Part shown: positions 1 to 11,400 of the stretch, in pieces
Numbering within the stretch: position 1 is the first letter of the stretch
Layout of the letters: each line of letters begins with the position of its first letter
Source of the DNA: Elmis aenea
Lineage: Eukaryota > Arthropoda > Insecta > Coleoptera > Elmidae
Assembly: GCA_947652605.1 (NCBI GenBank)
Contig: OX393576.1
Coordinates: forward strand, 14,472,575 to 14,536,574
Direction: 5' to 3'
DNA length: 64,000 bases
Notes under the pieces: generated by a model
What the model saw: only the letters and a program-made list of their open reading frames with translations
What the model was told of the DNA's origin: nothing
Databases searched by the model: none
Program-made: the position numbers and the translations under genes

Positions 1-1068
1 GTTAAAAACGGGTTAATAAACCGAGTTTATCATTGCCAAGCTGTAAATGCTTCACAGTTTAAACACTTATAGTAGATTTCGACAAAAAATTTTAGTTCTT
101 ATGATGTTTTTGTCAGAAATAAATACTAATCAATTAAAATAATTTTTGCGTTTTTCTCAAAAAGTTGCTTAAGTAAGGCTACTAAAGTTTTGCATCATTG
201 AAAAAAGAAAAAAATTCTCCATCAAATGAGTATAATATATGGGTACCTAGTAATTTAAAAAAATTCAATTGTTTTTCATTGCGCTTTTGTTATTCGAAAA
301 AAAATAATTTAATTTTGTCTTATGGTGGAAAACTAAGAACCAAACAACTTTTATTCAAAACATTTTTCCTAAGTGGATATTTACTGAGATATATAGCATA
401 TTCCATTCCTTTCTGACACACTGTGTGTATCTATGTATATTATTTTAACAGAAATTAGTACAATGAAAGAATCAACTTGCTGCAATAAAAAATTGCTTTT
501 TAGACGATTAATAAAATTTTGTTAATGAAGTAAGTATTTTAATGTTTTAAATAATAGCCCACAGTTTAGGGTAAAGTTTAACACGTTCAATGTCCAAGCA
601 TTTTTTAAATTCGATCACACGTCCACTTATTTTAACAATATATTCAATTGTTTTTGGAATTATGCCCATAAGACGTTCATGAATCATATGTGATACAAGA
701 TACAGATACAGATAACCTTCCTTCTCTTCACATCCTTCGACCATTTTAGAGCCTTTAGATTGCACGTTTATGTTGATATTCACATTTGACATTTGTCAAA
801 TGGGTCACATATGTTTCATGTACGTCCAACTGAACACGCATCATGAGTCATATATGACTCATTGACAGTGAATGTGTTAAGCAAATTATCATAGAAATAG
901 AATGGTGAATAAATAAGTTAACAGCACGATAGAAAAATAATTTGTTTTAAAACATGCTGTGACCGAAATAAGATTAATTTCGGTATTGTGAAACGTTACT
1001 TTAACTTTATCTACATCAAATTGCAATACAAACTTAACCTATTCAAAAAGTATATAAAAGATACTCAC
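1..1068. other. Intronic AT-rich DNA with an unassigned short open frame
   Basis: This is presumably intron of the minus-strand GPCR gene. A minus-strand open frame of 81 codons (792-547) and the open frame upstream of it (HETYVTHLTNVKCEYQHKRA) may be a decayed transposon fragment, but I do not recognise the family. A perfect 20-bp palindrome lies at 843-862. No exon of the GPCR was recognised here. Confidence 0.4.
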
Positions 1069-1357
1069 TTGAATTCCAATTTTGCTTTTAAGCTATCCCA
1101 TCCAAAAAAGGGTGCAGCGTATTTAATTTTCCACATGGGAACTTTACCATAACAATCAAAGTACGGAGATGACCAATGGCCGTGGTGTAATTTGGCGGCC
1201 ATATAGAAATTGGGATAACGTTCATATTTCTTTGTTGTTTCGCCAGTTTCATTGAACCGCACTCTTATTTTCATGTAGTATTTTTCTAAACTGTCGAAAT
1301 TGGTGGACCAACGTTGCTTCAAAAATTGATACCACGGTTTGTTTAGATATACTTCCT
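1069..1357 (-). CDS. GPCR exon 6: end of the second Cache-type domain
   Basis: This 289-nt exon lies between an acceptor tttaacag and a donor gtgagt. It encodes EEVYLNKPWYQFLKQRW early and HWSSPYFDCYGKVPMWKI followed by APFFGWDSL near its end, matching the PYFDC signature already seen in exon 1. It ends with two bases of a codon, so at least one more exon lies left of the window. Confidence 0.8.
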
Positions 1358-4300
1358 CTGTTAAAATAAATCACATTACGGCTTGGTTATTTATAAATTA
1401 CTTAATTGAACTAATATTACAGAAATTATTGTGTGTGTAGATGTAAAAGTATTTAATGCACTTGTAAAAAATTAAAATGGTTATGTACCTGTACTATTTA
1501 ATCTTGCAAGATCCTCTACTTTAAATTTCCTTGTGTTTAGTTGTAACTTGTAGGCGTATGGAGCAAATAACGTGCGATTGGTGAACTTATTTCTGTCCCA
1601 GTAGGTTCCCGCTGACCATATACGACTGTCACCTAACATAAGGGACAATGTTTCTCCAATCATCTGATCTTCTGTTAGAGCTTTATCTGCAACACGTTTA
1701 CCTGAGAATACTTCTTTTGGATCTGAAACCTGTAAAAGGAAAACAAATTAAATTGATTTTCTGCAAACACTCAGCAAGTGTAATTATATCAAGCTGTAAT
1801 TTAGTGCACTTGGGGTCTGCCGATGTTGGTTGGAAAATTTATACAGGGTTGCGCAAAAGTATGGAAACAGACAAATATCTAGAATATTATTGCAGATATA
1901 AGAATAAAATTTCGTATCTGAGCGTTATGGTATTTTTCGGATTCGATTAAAATATTAAGGTTGCAATATGACTTCCGGTCCAACAGGAAACGGACTCAAA
2001 CTTTGAAATTTTAAATAGAACACCCTGTATATTTTTACATTTTTGGATTCCTCTTAAAATTTAACTTAAGAAATGTATAAGGTTATACAGGTCTAAAGTC
2101 ATCTGTTTTCGTATAATTTAAATTTTTACAAAAATTTTGAGCGATACAGCACTTTCATTTTTTTTTAACATTTAAGTTATTTAAAAAGGCAGTAGAATTT
2201 AGTTTGAAAATAGATTATTTAACACTTTGCACTAGCTACATTTTAAAAATATTATACAGAGTGTTTTTTACGCTTGGACAAACTCGTGAAACTTTAAACA
2301 TCGATAACTCATTTTTCTTAAATACAAGACCCTATATGTTTTTACATAGTCTTCTAGAAAATTTGATTGTCTTTTAAAAACATTAACCATGTTTCATACC
2401 TAAGACTAATATTTTTCGAGATATCGCGAATTTATTGTAAATTATTCGGGCAATGTAATATTTTCGAGTAGGCTATGAAGGTAGACAGCAGTAATTTTGA
2501 AACAATTGAAAGATAAAAACATAAAGTTATAATATGTATTGACTTTCCTCACTTATTTTCGACATTTCTAATAATGTAGATGTAATTTTAACATTTTTAC
2601 GTTTAAATAGAGGTTTCTTAAAATTTTGCATTTATTCATTGGATCAGTGTGATGGGACAATTACTAAATCCTATTAACACATTTTTTGTGTTTCTACAGT
2701 ATGATTTTCGGTAGAACCGGATACGGTTTCAACCCTAACAATTTTTAAATTTGAAGATAATACTGGTCAGTGACTTTTGTTTAATCAGAGTTATTTTCGC
2801 GTACTCAATACGTTATCAATCGGTTTTTAAGACTGCAAACGATCACAATCAATTATATGGAAAATATTGTGGCCCTGATAAGAAACCTCGATATAAACTT
2901 AAGATTAGTAAAATTACATCTACAATATACAAAATTTCGAAAATTCGAAAGGAAAAGTTACTATTACAACTTTATTGTTTTTATCTTTCAAATGTTTCAA
3001 AATTACCACTGTCTACCTTCATAGCCTACTCGAAAATATTATGTTGCCCTAATAATTTACAATAAAATCGCAATATCTCGAAAACTATTAGTTTTAGGTA
3101 TGAAACATGGTTAACATTTTTTAAAGACAATCAAATTTTCTAGAAGACTATGTAAAAACATATAGGGTGTTGTATTTAAGAAAAATGAGTTATCGATGTT
3201 TAAAGTTTCACGAGTTTGTCCAAGCATAAAAAACACTCTGTACAATATTTTTAAAATGTAGCTAGTGCAGTGTTAAATAATCTATTGTCAATCTAATTTT
3301 CAAACTAAATTCTACTGCCTTTTTCAATAACTTAAATGTAAAAAAAAATGAAAGTGCTGTATCGCTCAAAATTTTCATAAAATGTAAATTTTACGAAAAC
3401 GGTTAACCTTAGACCCATATAACCTCATACAGTTTTTAAAGTAAATTTTAAGAGGAATTCAAAAATGTAAAAATATACAGGGTGTTCTATTTAAATTTAT
3501 AAAGTTTGAGTCCGTTTCCGGTTGAACCCGAAGTCGTATTGCAACCTTAATATTTTAATCGAATTTGAAAAATACCATAACGCTCAGATACAAAATTTTA
3601 TTGTTATACCTGCAACAATATTCTAGATATTTGTCTGTTTCCATACTTTTGCGCATCCCTGTATTAACGGATTACATTTAAATTTAAAAATATTTAGGAC
3701 TACATAATGTAGATTTCTGCTAGCTGTTTGTTTCAAAATAGTGATATAAAACTGAGTTTTACCTGCATAAATGCGCTAATAAAATTGGCCAATCGTAAAG
3801 CCATTTTCGCTTCATTTTCAAAGAATTCCTCAGCGCCGTAGCTAACTCCACCAATCAACGTTAAGTCTTGGGGTTTATAATTTTTACAGTTGTCCTTGTT
3901 CACACCTAAGATGAAGTCCAGAGCTCTATGTACGTTCATTTTATGCATTTTCAACGATTCCGGACCGCTACTGAAGTTTTTATACTCGTAATATTTTTCC
4001 ATGTAATATTCACGAAGATAAGGCAATGATTTTTCCCACTGCACGGGCATCTTTTGTATCCCTTGAGAAATAAAATAATAAGAAACTAGCTCAATTGGTT
4101 TTCGCGTTAGTTCTTACATCCTATCTTTAGACAATCGAAGCCATTGTAGTATTGTTCCGATGATGCTCTTTCGATTATTTCGCCGAGATACGGTCGTCTT
4201 ACTTGATATGGTAGCCTCCAACCAGGTTTACATCGACACTGATAGCTTCCTCTTCGATATCCCCAGCCATGTATAGGTTCACACTAAAACGGGTTCATTT

Positions 4301-6429
4301 AAAACCGATTGATAAAAAGTGGCACAATTTTACCTCTGTCGTTTCTTTTTTACATCGTGCGGTATCGGCAAATCTATTCGGTCCACTGTTACCTAAACCT
4401 TTCGGACACTGATTTATGTCTATCCGATCAAAATCCATTTCAACAACAGATGCAGCAGTATATCTGCAAACAAAAATGTCGGTACAATACTTAAACTTAT
4501 TGATTTGACTTCTTTATTTTAGTTAATAGTCCTACTGGATTCTCAACAACTATAAATGCTACATAGTCTTTTAGAACAGCCTTTCTAAAAGTGCGGTCCG
4601 CGACCCACAACTTTACACTTCGATGCGGCATTTGTAGGCTCACCTCTGGCAGTAAAATAAAGTCCTATCTTTAAATGTGAGTTATGGGAGGGGCTTGTGG
4701 ACCACTGGGTGATTTGCTTTGTCCAAGTGGGTCGCGATCAGAAAAGTTTGAGAAACACTGTTTTAAATAGCCATAATTTAAAGCGAATTTAAAATACATA
4801 AATTTGAAGATATGCTTTTTTTATATTTGTCTTTTTGTGCTATTTCACAAAAATCGCTTCTTTTGCGTTGACAAACGACTAATCAAACGGTGTCATGTTT
4901 TTAAATATAGTATGTTCAAAAACCGGAAATTTTTATTTTCCCCTTATTTATCATGCAATGTATGGGAATTTTGGCTTAAGCTTTAGCTAAAACATTAGGC
5001 TATTATTTAAAATATCTTGGTCTTGATGTTATAAAACGTAAATCTATTTTTTGTAAATAAATTTATAAAAGTCTGTTGTTCTAAGATAACATAAATTTCT
5101 GCTACAATTTAAAATGTGGTATTTTGATTGTTCAAGAGTTTGTTTTGTATTTATCTCTGAAACTACTCAATCATTTTCAAAAATTTTCTTTATTTATTAT
5201 TATTTATTAAACAGTAATTTAAAATTATATAAAATCAAAAAGTTACAGCCTAATGTATTGAATAAAGTTGAATTCCAAAAACCATGTAAAGTATAAAAAT
5301 TATAAGGATTTTTTTGCCCATGTTATATCTATATAAATTTGTTCTTAATAATGATAAACCCATTTTTTCGTGGATACCATATCGCTTTAAAATATATGTA
5401 TATGGGCATATTTTCCAGTTTCGTGCTTTTACAGGGCGAAATACATAAATTCTAGTGTGTCTTTTATTCCCTATGGTCTGGAATTCTTCAACTTACATGC
5501 TCTACTCTGTGTTATTAATGTTTGTAAAATACTTACGTCGGATATTCAACATGTCGAAAACCAGTATGACGTGGATAAATATCAGCAATTGGAACTACAG
5601 CAGCTACCAACCATCGGTTAGAACGTCCACAATCGAAATACGGTCTTGTCCATTTAATGGGTCCTGGAATTTCATCAGCACCAGGTGGTCCGTGGAATGT
5701 GAATGTTTCATTAGTATTATTTGCATATCGTATCTGTACTTGATAAGTTGTTTTCGTGTCATGACGGCCGACGACATGATCAGGAAGCCAAAATTTGTAC
5801 CACTCATTAATTCTATAATAATCTGATGTGTAGTCATTGCTTGTGTCCAGCGGTACAGACCCCAAGTCCTGAACCATAAATGTATTCATCGTTGATATTC
5901 GTTCCAAATGTAGAGGATCATTAAAATCATCTTCTCGATATGTTCGCGGTGCAAATCTTGGGAATGTTTTATTGAAAAATCCTAAATAAGAAGGCGAATA
6001 AGACGTGTTGGGTGAAAAATATATTGCACTAGCGTTAATGTTTGGATTGGTCGATACATCTGCAACTGTTGATAGGAAATAGTACATCATACCAGGATCA
6101 TACGTATCATTGATAGCAGGTCTTATAAAACGACTCTGTAATATGTAACTCCAAAAAAAGGCTCGACTTAAGGCTAAATTATGTAGATGTAATAGTGCTG
6201 TTCTATTTGGGAATACTGGATTAATGTTAACATCTTTGATGTCGGGCAAATGAGATACTGCATCTTCAGGCAGATACAAGTCTCCAACATGTTGAATTGG
6301 GCAATTATCTTTAGTCACTTTATCCATCTGAAGGCGAACTTCGTCAAAAGAATCCCGGGTTTGCCATTCATATTGGCCGTTCACACCCAGAAATAGTAAA
6401 CAAAAACAAACAGTTACTACCTGCCACAT
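1069..6429 (-). CDS. GPR158/GPR179-like class C orphan GPCR, ectodomain part (partial gene, six exons)
   Basis: Six minus-strand exons join in frame: 6429-5537, 4463-4334, 4283-4118, 4061-3763, 1729-1489 and 1357-1069, all with GT-AG introns and matching phases (the last ends mid-codon, so the gene continues off the left edge). The roughly 672 residues start with a hydrophobic signal peptide (cleavage likely after VNG, about residue 18). They then show a Cache-type domain ending in PYFDCG, a Cys-rich stretch with DFDRIDINQCP, an EGF-like module (CEPIHGWGYRRGSYQCRCK), and a second Cache-type domain ending in SPYFDC and APFFGW. These are family signatures of GPR158/GPR179 (metabotropic glycine receptor) and the insect relatives smog and CG31760. 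Many N-x-S/T sites fit an extracellular domain. The seven-helix part is not in the window. The family assignment is from recognition, and which insect paralogue it is remains unresolved. Confidence 0.85.
1489..1729 (-). CDS. GPCR exon 5: second Cache-type domain, middle
   Basis: This 241-nt exon has an acceptor ttttacag and a donor gtacat. It encodes VSDPKEVFSGKRVADKALTE and then DSRIWSAGTYWDRNKFTNRT, which resembles the core strand region of a Cache domain. It follows a 2.0-kb intron filled largely by a palindromic transposon-like element. Confidence 0.8.
1844..3661. mobile_element. Palindromic (foldback) element with CAGGG ends in TA, inside a GPCR intron
   Basis: The element begins CAGGGTTGCGCAAAAGTATG and ends with the matching inverse CATACTTTTGCGCATCCCTG, each flanked by TA. 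Its two arms (about 1844-2620 and 2880-3661) are inverted copies of each other over most of their length, around a loop of roughly 260 bp. Smaller CACCCTG/CAGGGTG and CACTCTG/CAGAGTG inverted ends occur concentrically inside (about 2030/3478 and 2257/3241). TA flanks and CAGGG ends fit Tc1/mariner-type non-autonomous elements. No transposase was recognised. Confidence 0.75.
3763..4061 (-). CDS. GPCR exon 4: start of the second Cache-type domain
   Basis: This 299-nt exon has an acceptor at tttctcaag and a donor gtaaaac. It encodes WIQKMPVQWEKSLPYLREYY and, further on, helical segments ending ENEAKMALRLANFISAFMQ. The pattern parallels the LHNLALSRAFFWSYIL helix of exon 1, suggesting a repeated domain. 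Confidence 0.8.
4118..4283 (-). CDS. GPCR exon 3: EGF-like Cys-rich module
   Basis: This 166-nt exon encodes CEPIHGWGYRRGSYQCRCK, followed by PGWRLPYQVRRPYLGEIIERA and a NGFDCLKIG stretch. The Cys pattern is EGF-like. It joins exon 4 through a split Trp codon (T|GG), which confirms both splice sites. Confidence 0.8.
4334..4463 (-). CDS. GPCR exon 2: end of the first Cache-type domain and start of the Cys-rich region
   Basis: This 130-nt exon is bounded by a tttgcag acceptor and a gtaaaa donor. It encodes YTAASVVEMDFDRIDINQCP and, a little later, NRFADTARC. The DxDRIDINQCP and FADT...C signatures are typical of the segment between Cache and EGF-like modules in GPR158 relatives. It is too short and too interrupted to appear as a long open frame. 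Confidence 0.8.
4577..4760. mobile_element. Short non-autonomous hAT-like element
   Basis: Ends are CAGCCTTTCTAAAAGTG and, inverted, CAGTGTTTCTCAAAC, with the characteristic GTGGGTCGCGA subterminal sequence of hAT MITEs that resemble CAGxGTTTCTCAA families. Flanking octamers TTTTAGAA and TTTTAAAT agree at six of eight positions, consistent with a decayed 8-bp target duplication. It lies in intron 1 of the GPCR gene. Confidence 0.65.
5537..6429 (-). CDS. GPCR exon 1: signal peptide and first Cache-type domain
   Basis: The ATG at 6429-6427 opens 297 codons plus two bases, followed by a consensus donor (gtaagt, from 5536). The first residues MWQVVTVCFCLLFLGVNG form a typical signal peptide. The rest is a soluble, N-glycosylation-rich ectodomain with an LHLHNLALSRAFF helix and the WTRPYFDCG motif near residue 267. 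This start is chosen because the signal peptide follows it immediately. Confidence 0.85.
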
Positions 6430-7260
6430 TGTAACTAAAATTTTAGAGTTTTGAATAAACTTTAAAAATTAAAACTCATTATTTTAAATAAAGACGCCAC
6501 AATTACACCACATTTACTTCCACAATTCTTGTAAACTATGATAAGGTTACGTTTATGTGCCCTGCCCACTAAACGAAACAATCATAACGCCCCCTCCATG
6601 GGTATTATTCACCTGTTAATCAACAAGTGTGACGACATCTTAGCCCCTAAGTATAGGCATATTATTTACGTATATGTTGGGTTGGTGGTATTTAATGAGC
6701 AGGAAATTTAAAATCCGGCCCTGTTGTAGGGGTTTAGGGTCACTTGGTCCAAGCTCCTATCCCACGGCACGGAGATCCAAATTAATTAAGAGTATTTAGA
6801 TAGAAACAAGAGCGCGCTCCTCCTAATCTCCTCTAGAATGGCGAAACCAGTTTCTAAGGTTCCTAGGGTCCCTGTTCTTCTAACATTTCGGCAAAATATA
6901 ACTTGCCATTTTCAGATGATTTAATCTCTGAAAATGGCAAATGACGTGTTGGCTAAATGTCGGATGACCATAGGTTTCAGGGAACGCATTAGTATAAAAA
7001 TCGAGGACAAATTTGTATGCCCTTCTCCCTTAAAAAGGGCCACGAATTCCGTTATCGGATGTCCTGGTTGTCCGTACAACCTAAATAAACGAAATAAATT
7101 TTTCCATTTAATAACACTTAATAGGAGCTCTAAAAAACGTCCCATTAGAAAAAAAAGATGCTGCTAAAATAAAATAATGTAAAACGTTAAGATAGAAAGT
7201 TTAAATATTGATTATTTATTCAGTTTTTAATAGGGGGTATTACCTTGTTTTATTTGCTTG
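6430..7260. other. Upstream flank of the GPCR gene
   Basis: This holds the presumed 5' UTR and promoter of the minus-strand GPCR. A moderately GC-rich stretch at 6550-6850 is present, but no exon or core promoter could be assigned with confidence. Two overlapping short open frames at 6921-7167 on opposite strands show no recognised domain. Confidence 0.35.
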
Positions 7261-7261
7261 C

Positions 7262-7720
7262 GGTAAATGTATAATTTCGTTATTCTACAGAATGCCAAGG
7301 TATTCTATGTAATACCCTAATACCGCGTGGAATTTGGAAAATTATAAAATAATAATGATCTAATATATCATACATTTACTGGTCATTATGGTATAATTAC
7401 GCATTTTATAAAACGTCGAATGTTAGTTAGATAGAGCGTAAAGTAACTTTTTTTAAAAATAAGAATCAAAACATTTTTATTTTCTCACAAATAAAAATAA
7501 CAACAACAACAATAATAATCTTATGAGTATACTTTATTTATTGCAATGCATTAAAAAATAAAACTTTAAACAACCTTTAAGCTGACCCTCTATTACTGAT
7601 CAAGTGAACGAGAGGGTCAGGTTAAAGGTTATAATTACATTTTATACTTTGCCAAATTCCACTCGGCATTATAGAGAATGCCTAGGCGTTTTGTAGAATA
7701 CCGAATTATACTCTTGTATA
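7262..7720. mobile_element. Inverted-repeat element with a central hairpin, unclassified
   Basis: A left arm (about 7267-7345, containing ATTCTACAGAATGCC) and a right arm (about 7637-7720, inverse containing ATTCTACAAAACGCC) are diverged inverted copies. A near-perfect 20-bp hairpin (7572-7591 with 7611-7630) sits between them. The layout suggests a MITE. Neither the superfamily nor the exact ends could be determined. Confidence 0.5.
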
Positions 7721-7917
7721 CATTTGAAAACTGAAATAGGAAACATTTAATACATCATCAAGATCACCTAACCATTGGTGATTGGTACGTACTACCAGAC
7801 CACCTTCCCGATTTGTTTAATAAGAACTTAAACGATATGTAAAAGGTTAACATGTGTATTTTGAAGCTGTCAAACTTGGTCAGAAACCCCCCCCCCAGGT
7901 TCGCAATAAGTCGTTTT

Positions 7918-8110
7918 AGAGCCGAAGAACTGTAAATTTTGTGCTAAATAAAAAGTCTTCGGCTCTTTTTACCGTTTATTAATCCACCCCATGATGAAAC
8001 CATCAAACATCCTGCTGCAAAAAAACTTAAAAAGAGAGTGGTGACCTAAAAAAATAGGTCCTCAGCTCTTTTTGCGTTTATGATTCCCCCCATGGAAGCA
8101 TCCTGCCTAC
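7918..8110. repeat. Duplicated hairpin-bearing module
   Basis: An 11-bp hairpin (AGAGCCGAAGA at 7918-7928 with its inverse at 7956-7966) is followed by a segment resembling GGCTCTTTTTACCGTTTATT. About 100 bp downstream the 3' half recurs (CAGCTCTTTTTGCGTTTATG), again next to a small hairpin (GACCTA...TAGGTC near 8042-8060). Function is unknown; it may be part of a repeat family. A run of ten C lies just upstream (7887-7896). Confidence 0.45.
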
Positions 8111-8186
8111 GACACTGCGTCTAAATGAATGAAACAATACATTTGTTGTTGGAAATACTAAAACCTTTTTTTTTGTAAAATCAAAG

Positions 8187-8402
8187 CAGGACTGTCCAAC
8201 ATCTATATAAGTGTCGTCCATTTATTTTTCTTCAAAGTTTTAGCGGGCCACTATTGAATATAAATCTAATAGGCGCAACGAAATTTGATGTCTATATCGA
8301 ATTAAGGATTAATTTGAATAATTTTTTTATAAGATGTTTGGGGACCACACAGTCCTTTCGCGGACCGGATGTGGCCCGGGGGCTGCCAGTTTGACAATCC
8401 TG
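8187..8402. mobile_element. Short non-autonomous hAT-like element
   Basis: Ends are CAGGACTGTCCAAC and, inverted, CAGGATTGTCAAACTGGCAG. The GGATGTGGCCCGGGGGCTGC subterminal segment is typical of widespread animal hAT MITEs. Flanking octamers AATCAAAG and ATTTAGAG agree at five of eight positions. Confidence 0.6.
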
Positions 8403-8410
8403 ATTTAGAG

Positions 8411-11400
8411 GGTGGCAAGTCCTATTTGGAAATGGTTTTGGCTTTTAAATATATGTACTTAATTTCATGAACTTTGAATAAGGAATATAAAATGATCAAT
8501 GAAATTTTAAAATAGAATATCTGAAAAACAGTTGAATGTATTTGGGCGCCAAAAACATCTTAAGAAAGATTTTTACTTTCGCCATACGGACTGGATAAAT
8601 CTTACTGAGACCCTGTATATTATTGTAAATAAATCAACGACTTGTTTAAACAATTTCAAATTTATCAGAAAATGTGTGATTTCGTGTTTATTGTGCCACC
8701 TGAAATGTGTCTGTCTGCCTACAACTCTAATGATACAGAAATAAAGTACATATTTAAATATAAGTACTTACAACATTAAGTTAATGTTTAGTAATGCAAT
8801 AAATGTGTACCTGACGCATCTCATTTGGAAGATGTGTTTAATAGCTTAATAGTACACAATAATTAAATTAACGACCTTTTCTAATCGTTTTTACACAGCA
8901 GGACCACAGCACTTGCAAATTATACATCTCCTAAATTGTGTTTATGATTTCTATCTGAACTGCGAGATATAATATACCTACTGTTCTCCTCAGTTTTTAG
9001 TTGAACGATTATGAATTCAGTGGGCGTACATTGATTTAATAATTATTGAGTGCTTATGAATCAACTTTGCTCACCAAATTTTTCTTGCTAAATAAATAAA
9101 GGCAAATACATTTAGAATGTCTGTAAAAATTAAAGCTGGCTGTGCGTGTCTGCTGTAGCAAGTTAAAGCTCATCACAAAATAAATATAGAAGCGTCAACA
9201 GTTGACATTAAAATGGAAGATGAAAGTTGCAGTGTCAAATATTATTCAAAGAAATTGAACAAAAAATGTGTATTATGATGTCATTCATCCAAAAGCACAC
9301 TCTTTCGGCTGGTTGATTTTAAATGTCGAGATTTTTATTTGAAATTTTATGATGCTTTTTTATTTTGGTCCTTCATACACGCATATTTAAAAAAATGTCT
9401 TATCACCGTTGAGTTTGGGGAATGCAATGCCTAATCAATGTTAACTGTTGTGCGATAGAACCTAATTTATTAAAGTGTTAAATATAGAGCATGTGATCGT
9501 TTATTTAATTAACGCCAAGTAGTGATTATCAATTCAAAAAAGCATTGCAGCTAGTGGTACATTTTAACTATTGTGTCTACAAAAGTAAAGATTAAGGATA
9601 TTGCAATAATAAAAATAGTTTATCGAAGCAACTTTTTATTTTCTATAAGTCGCTACAATTAGATTTGGTAATGTAAGTTTTGACTATTTTGAATCATCAT
9701 CATCAACTTTATTACTTACAGGCATCATATTCGATTTTTGTATAAAAACTTAGTTCTAAAACTTCCGAATGCAATGATATATCATACTATAGGTATAATT
9801 TAAAAAATGATCGCAATAATGCAAATTATAAAATCAACTCTGCTAGAAAACAAAAACCATCCAAAATGTAAAAAAAAAATTAAAAACTGATAAATGTTAC
9901 AACTGTTATTAATACTTTTACAGTGATACTACAAATTGTATGCAAATCGTGGTTGCCAATATTAAAAAAAAAATAAGTGTACTAAAAATATAGTAATGGT
10001 CAATTTATTTTGTAAACCACAACTGTTTGTACTATTTTCTTGCATTAGATTAAGTTTAAGACGAAATCGTTAAGGTATAATTATGACGAGATTTAAAATT
10101 AAGTTTATTATTGTTTGTAATCTAAATCAGTTTTATTTGTATCTGTATACAATGGGATTGTTGCTTTAAGACGACTACATATTGTAAAGAACGAATCAAG
10201 TCAAATTGATATTTTAATACAAAAATAAAAATGCTGAATAATTTTGCCGTATTTTACAGTTACTGATTAATATAAACATAAAGTTATGACATTACTACAA
10301 TATTTAAAAAAATACTTGACAACTTTTAAAATGTTACATTGCAAACAGGTTTTGTTTTTAATAGAAGTGTTGATGTTATGAAAAATCGATATTTTTGTAT
10401 TATGCGGTTATTTTTTAAATTATACTAATAGGTACATAGATAGTATGACAATACATACATCATTGTACTCAAAATTTTGAGAACCACTTACAAATTCTAA
10501 AATGCAAAATATAAGAAATAATAAAGTTGATGATGGTCCAAATAGGAAAAACATGTGACACAAAATCTAATTCTAACATCATAATATAGATAATAAAAAT
10601 TTGCTTCAGTTAAGTGTTTTTATCGATAAAAATAAAGGAAATAGGTACAACAAAAAAACATGGTCATTTTCTTCAAATTTAGATTCAGTACCAAATATCG
10701 CAGCTTTGCCCCAATGTAACAAACTTTTTTGCTATCAAGATTAGCGAGATACCCATGTTGTCTCTTAGTTGGAACACCCCGTATAAGTTAACAAAAATTT
10801 TACTGTTTTTATCCTTTAAAAATTTGAGTATCGCTGACAACTTTCATGAAATCGTAACAAATCTATTCCATTCAACATTTTTGTAGCTCTTAATGTTCTT
10901 TCTGCGAAATTCCGGTAGTGTGTTCGAACTCGAACAACCCTGTATAAGCATGTATTACAAACGTGGAGGGTAGAAATGAACGTACAAGTTGATACTGTTT
11001 CTTGAGATAAAGATTCCTTTATAACTGGATGCAACGGTCAAAACGCAGGCAAATAACATACAAATTGTAGCACAAAATATACTTGGTCAAATAACATTGA
11101 CTGTTATTAAATATTTCTCGGAGCCTAAAATATGGATACTCATATTATATACACTGGATTTAAATTTGAGTTCTAACATGGAGATCTCACTTATTATAAG
11201 AGCTAAAGCATATTTATATCAATTCGGCAAATTACTAAATTGTATGCTAAGCGATAGTATCCAAACGGATTTTATATATTTGCAACGGTTTTCAAACAAA
11301 TTTTAATAAATCTGAGAAATTGACTTCTCGTTTTTTCGCTGCAACTTTTTATAATGCTTGCAATTGTACATAAATTATGTAATTAAAATTTGATTTTTTT

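Noticed and set aside
547..792. 81-codon minus-strand open frame (MSNVNININVQSKGSK...)
   Set aside because: It looks as if it might be transposon-derived, but I could not match it to any family and it has no splice context with the GPCR gene.
5455..5837. Open frames of 123 and 77 codons overlapping the first GPCR exon
   Set aside because: They are antisense or out-of-frame shadows of the well-supported minus-strand exon 5537-6429.
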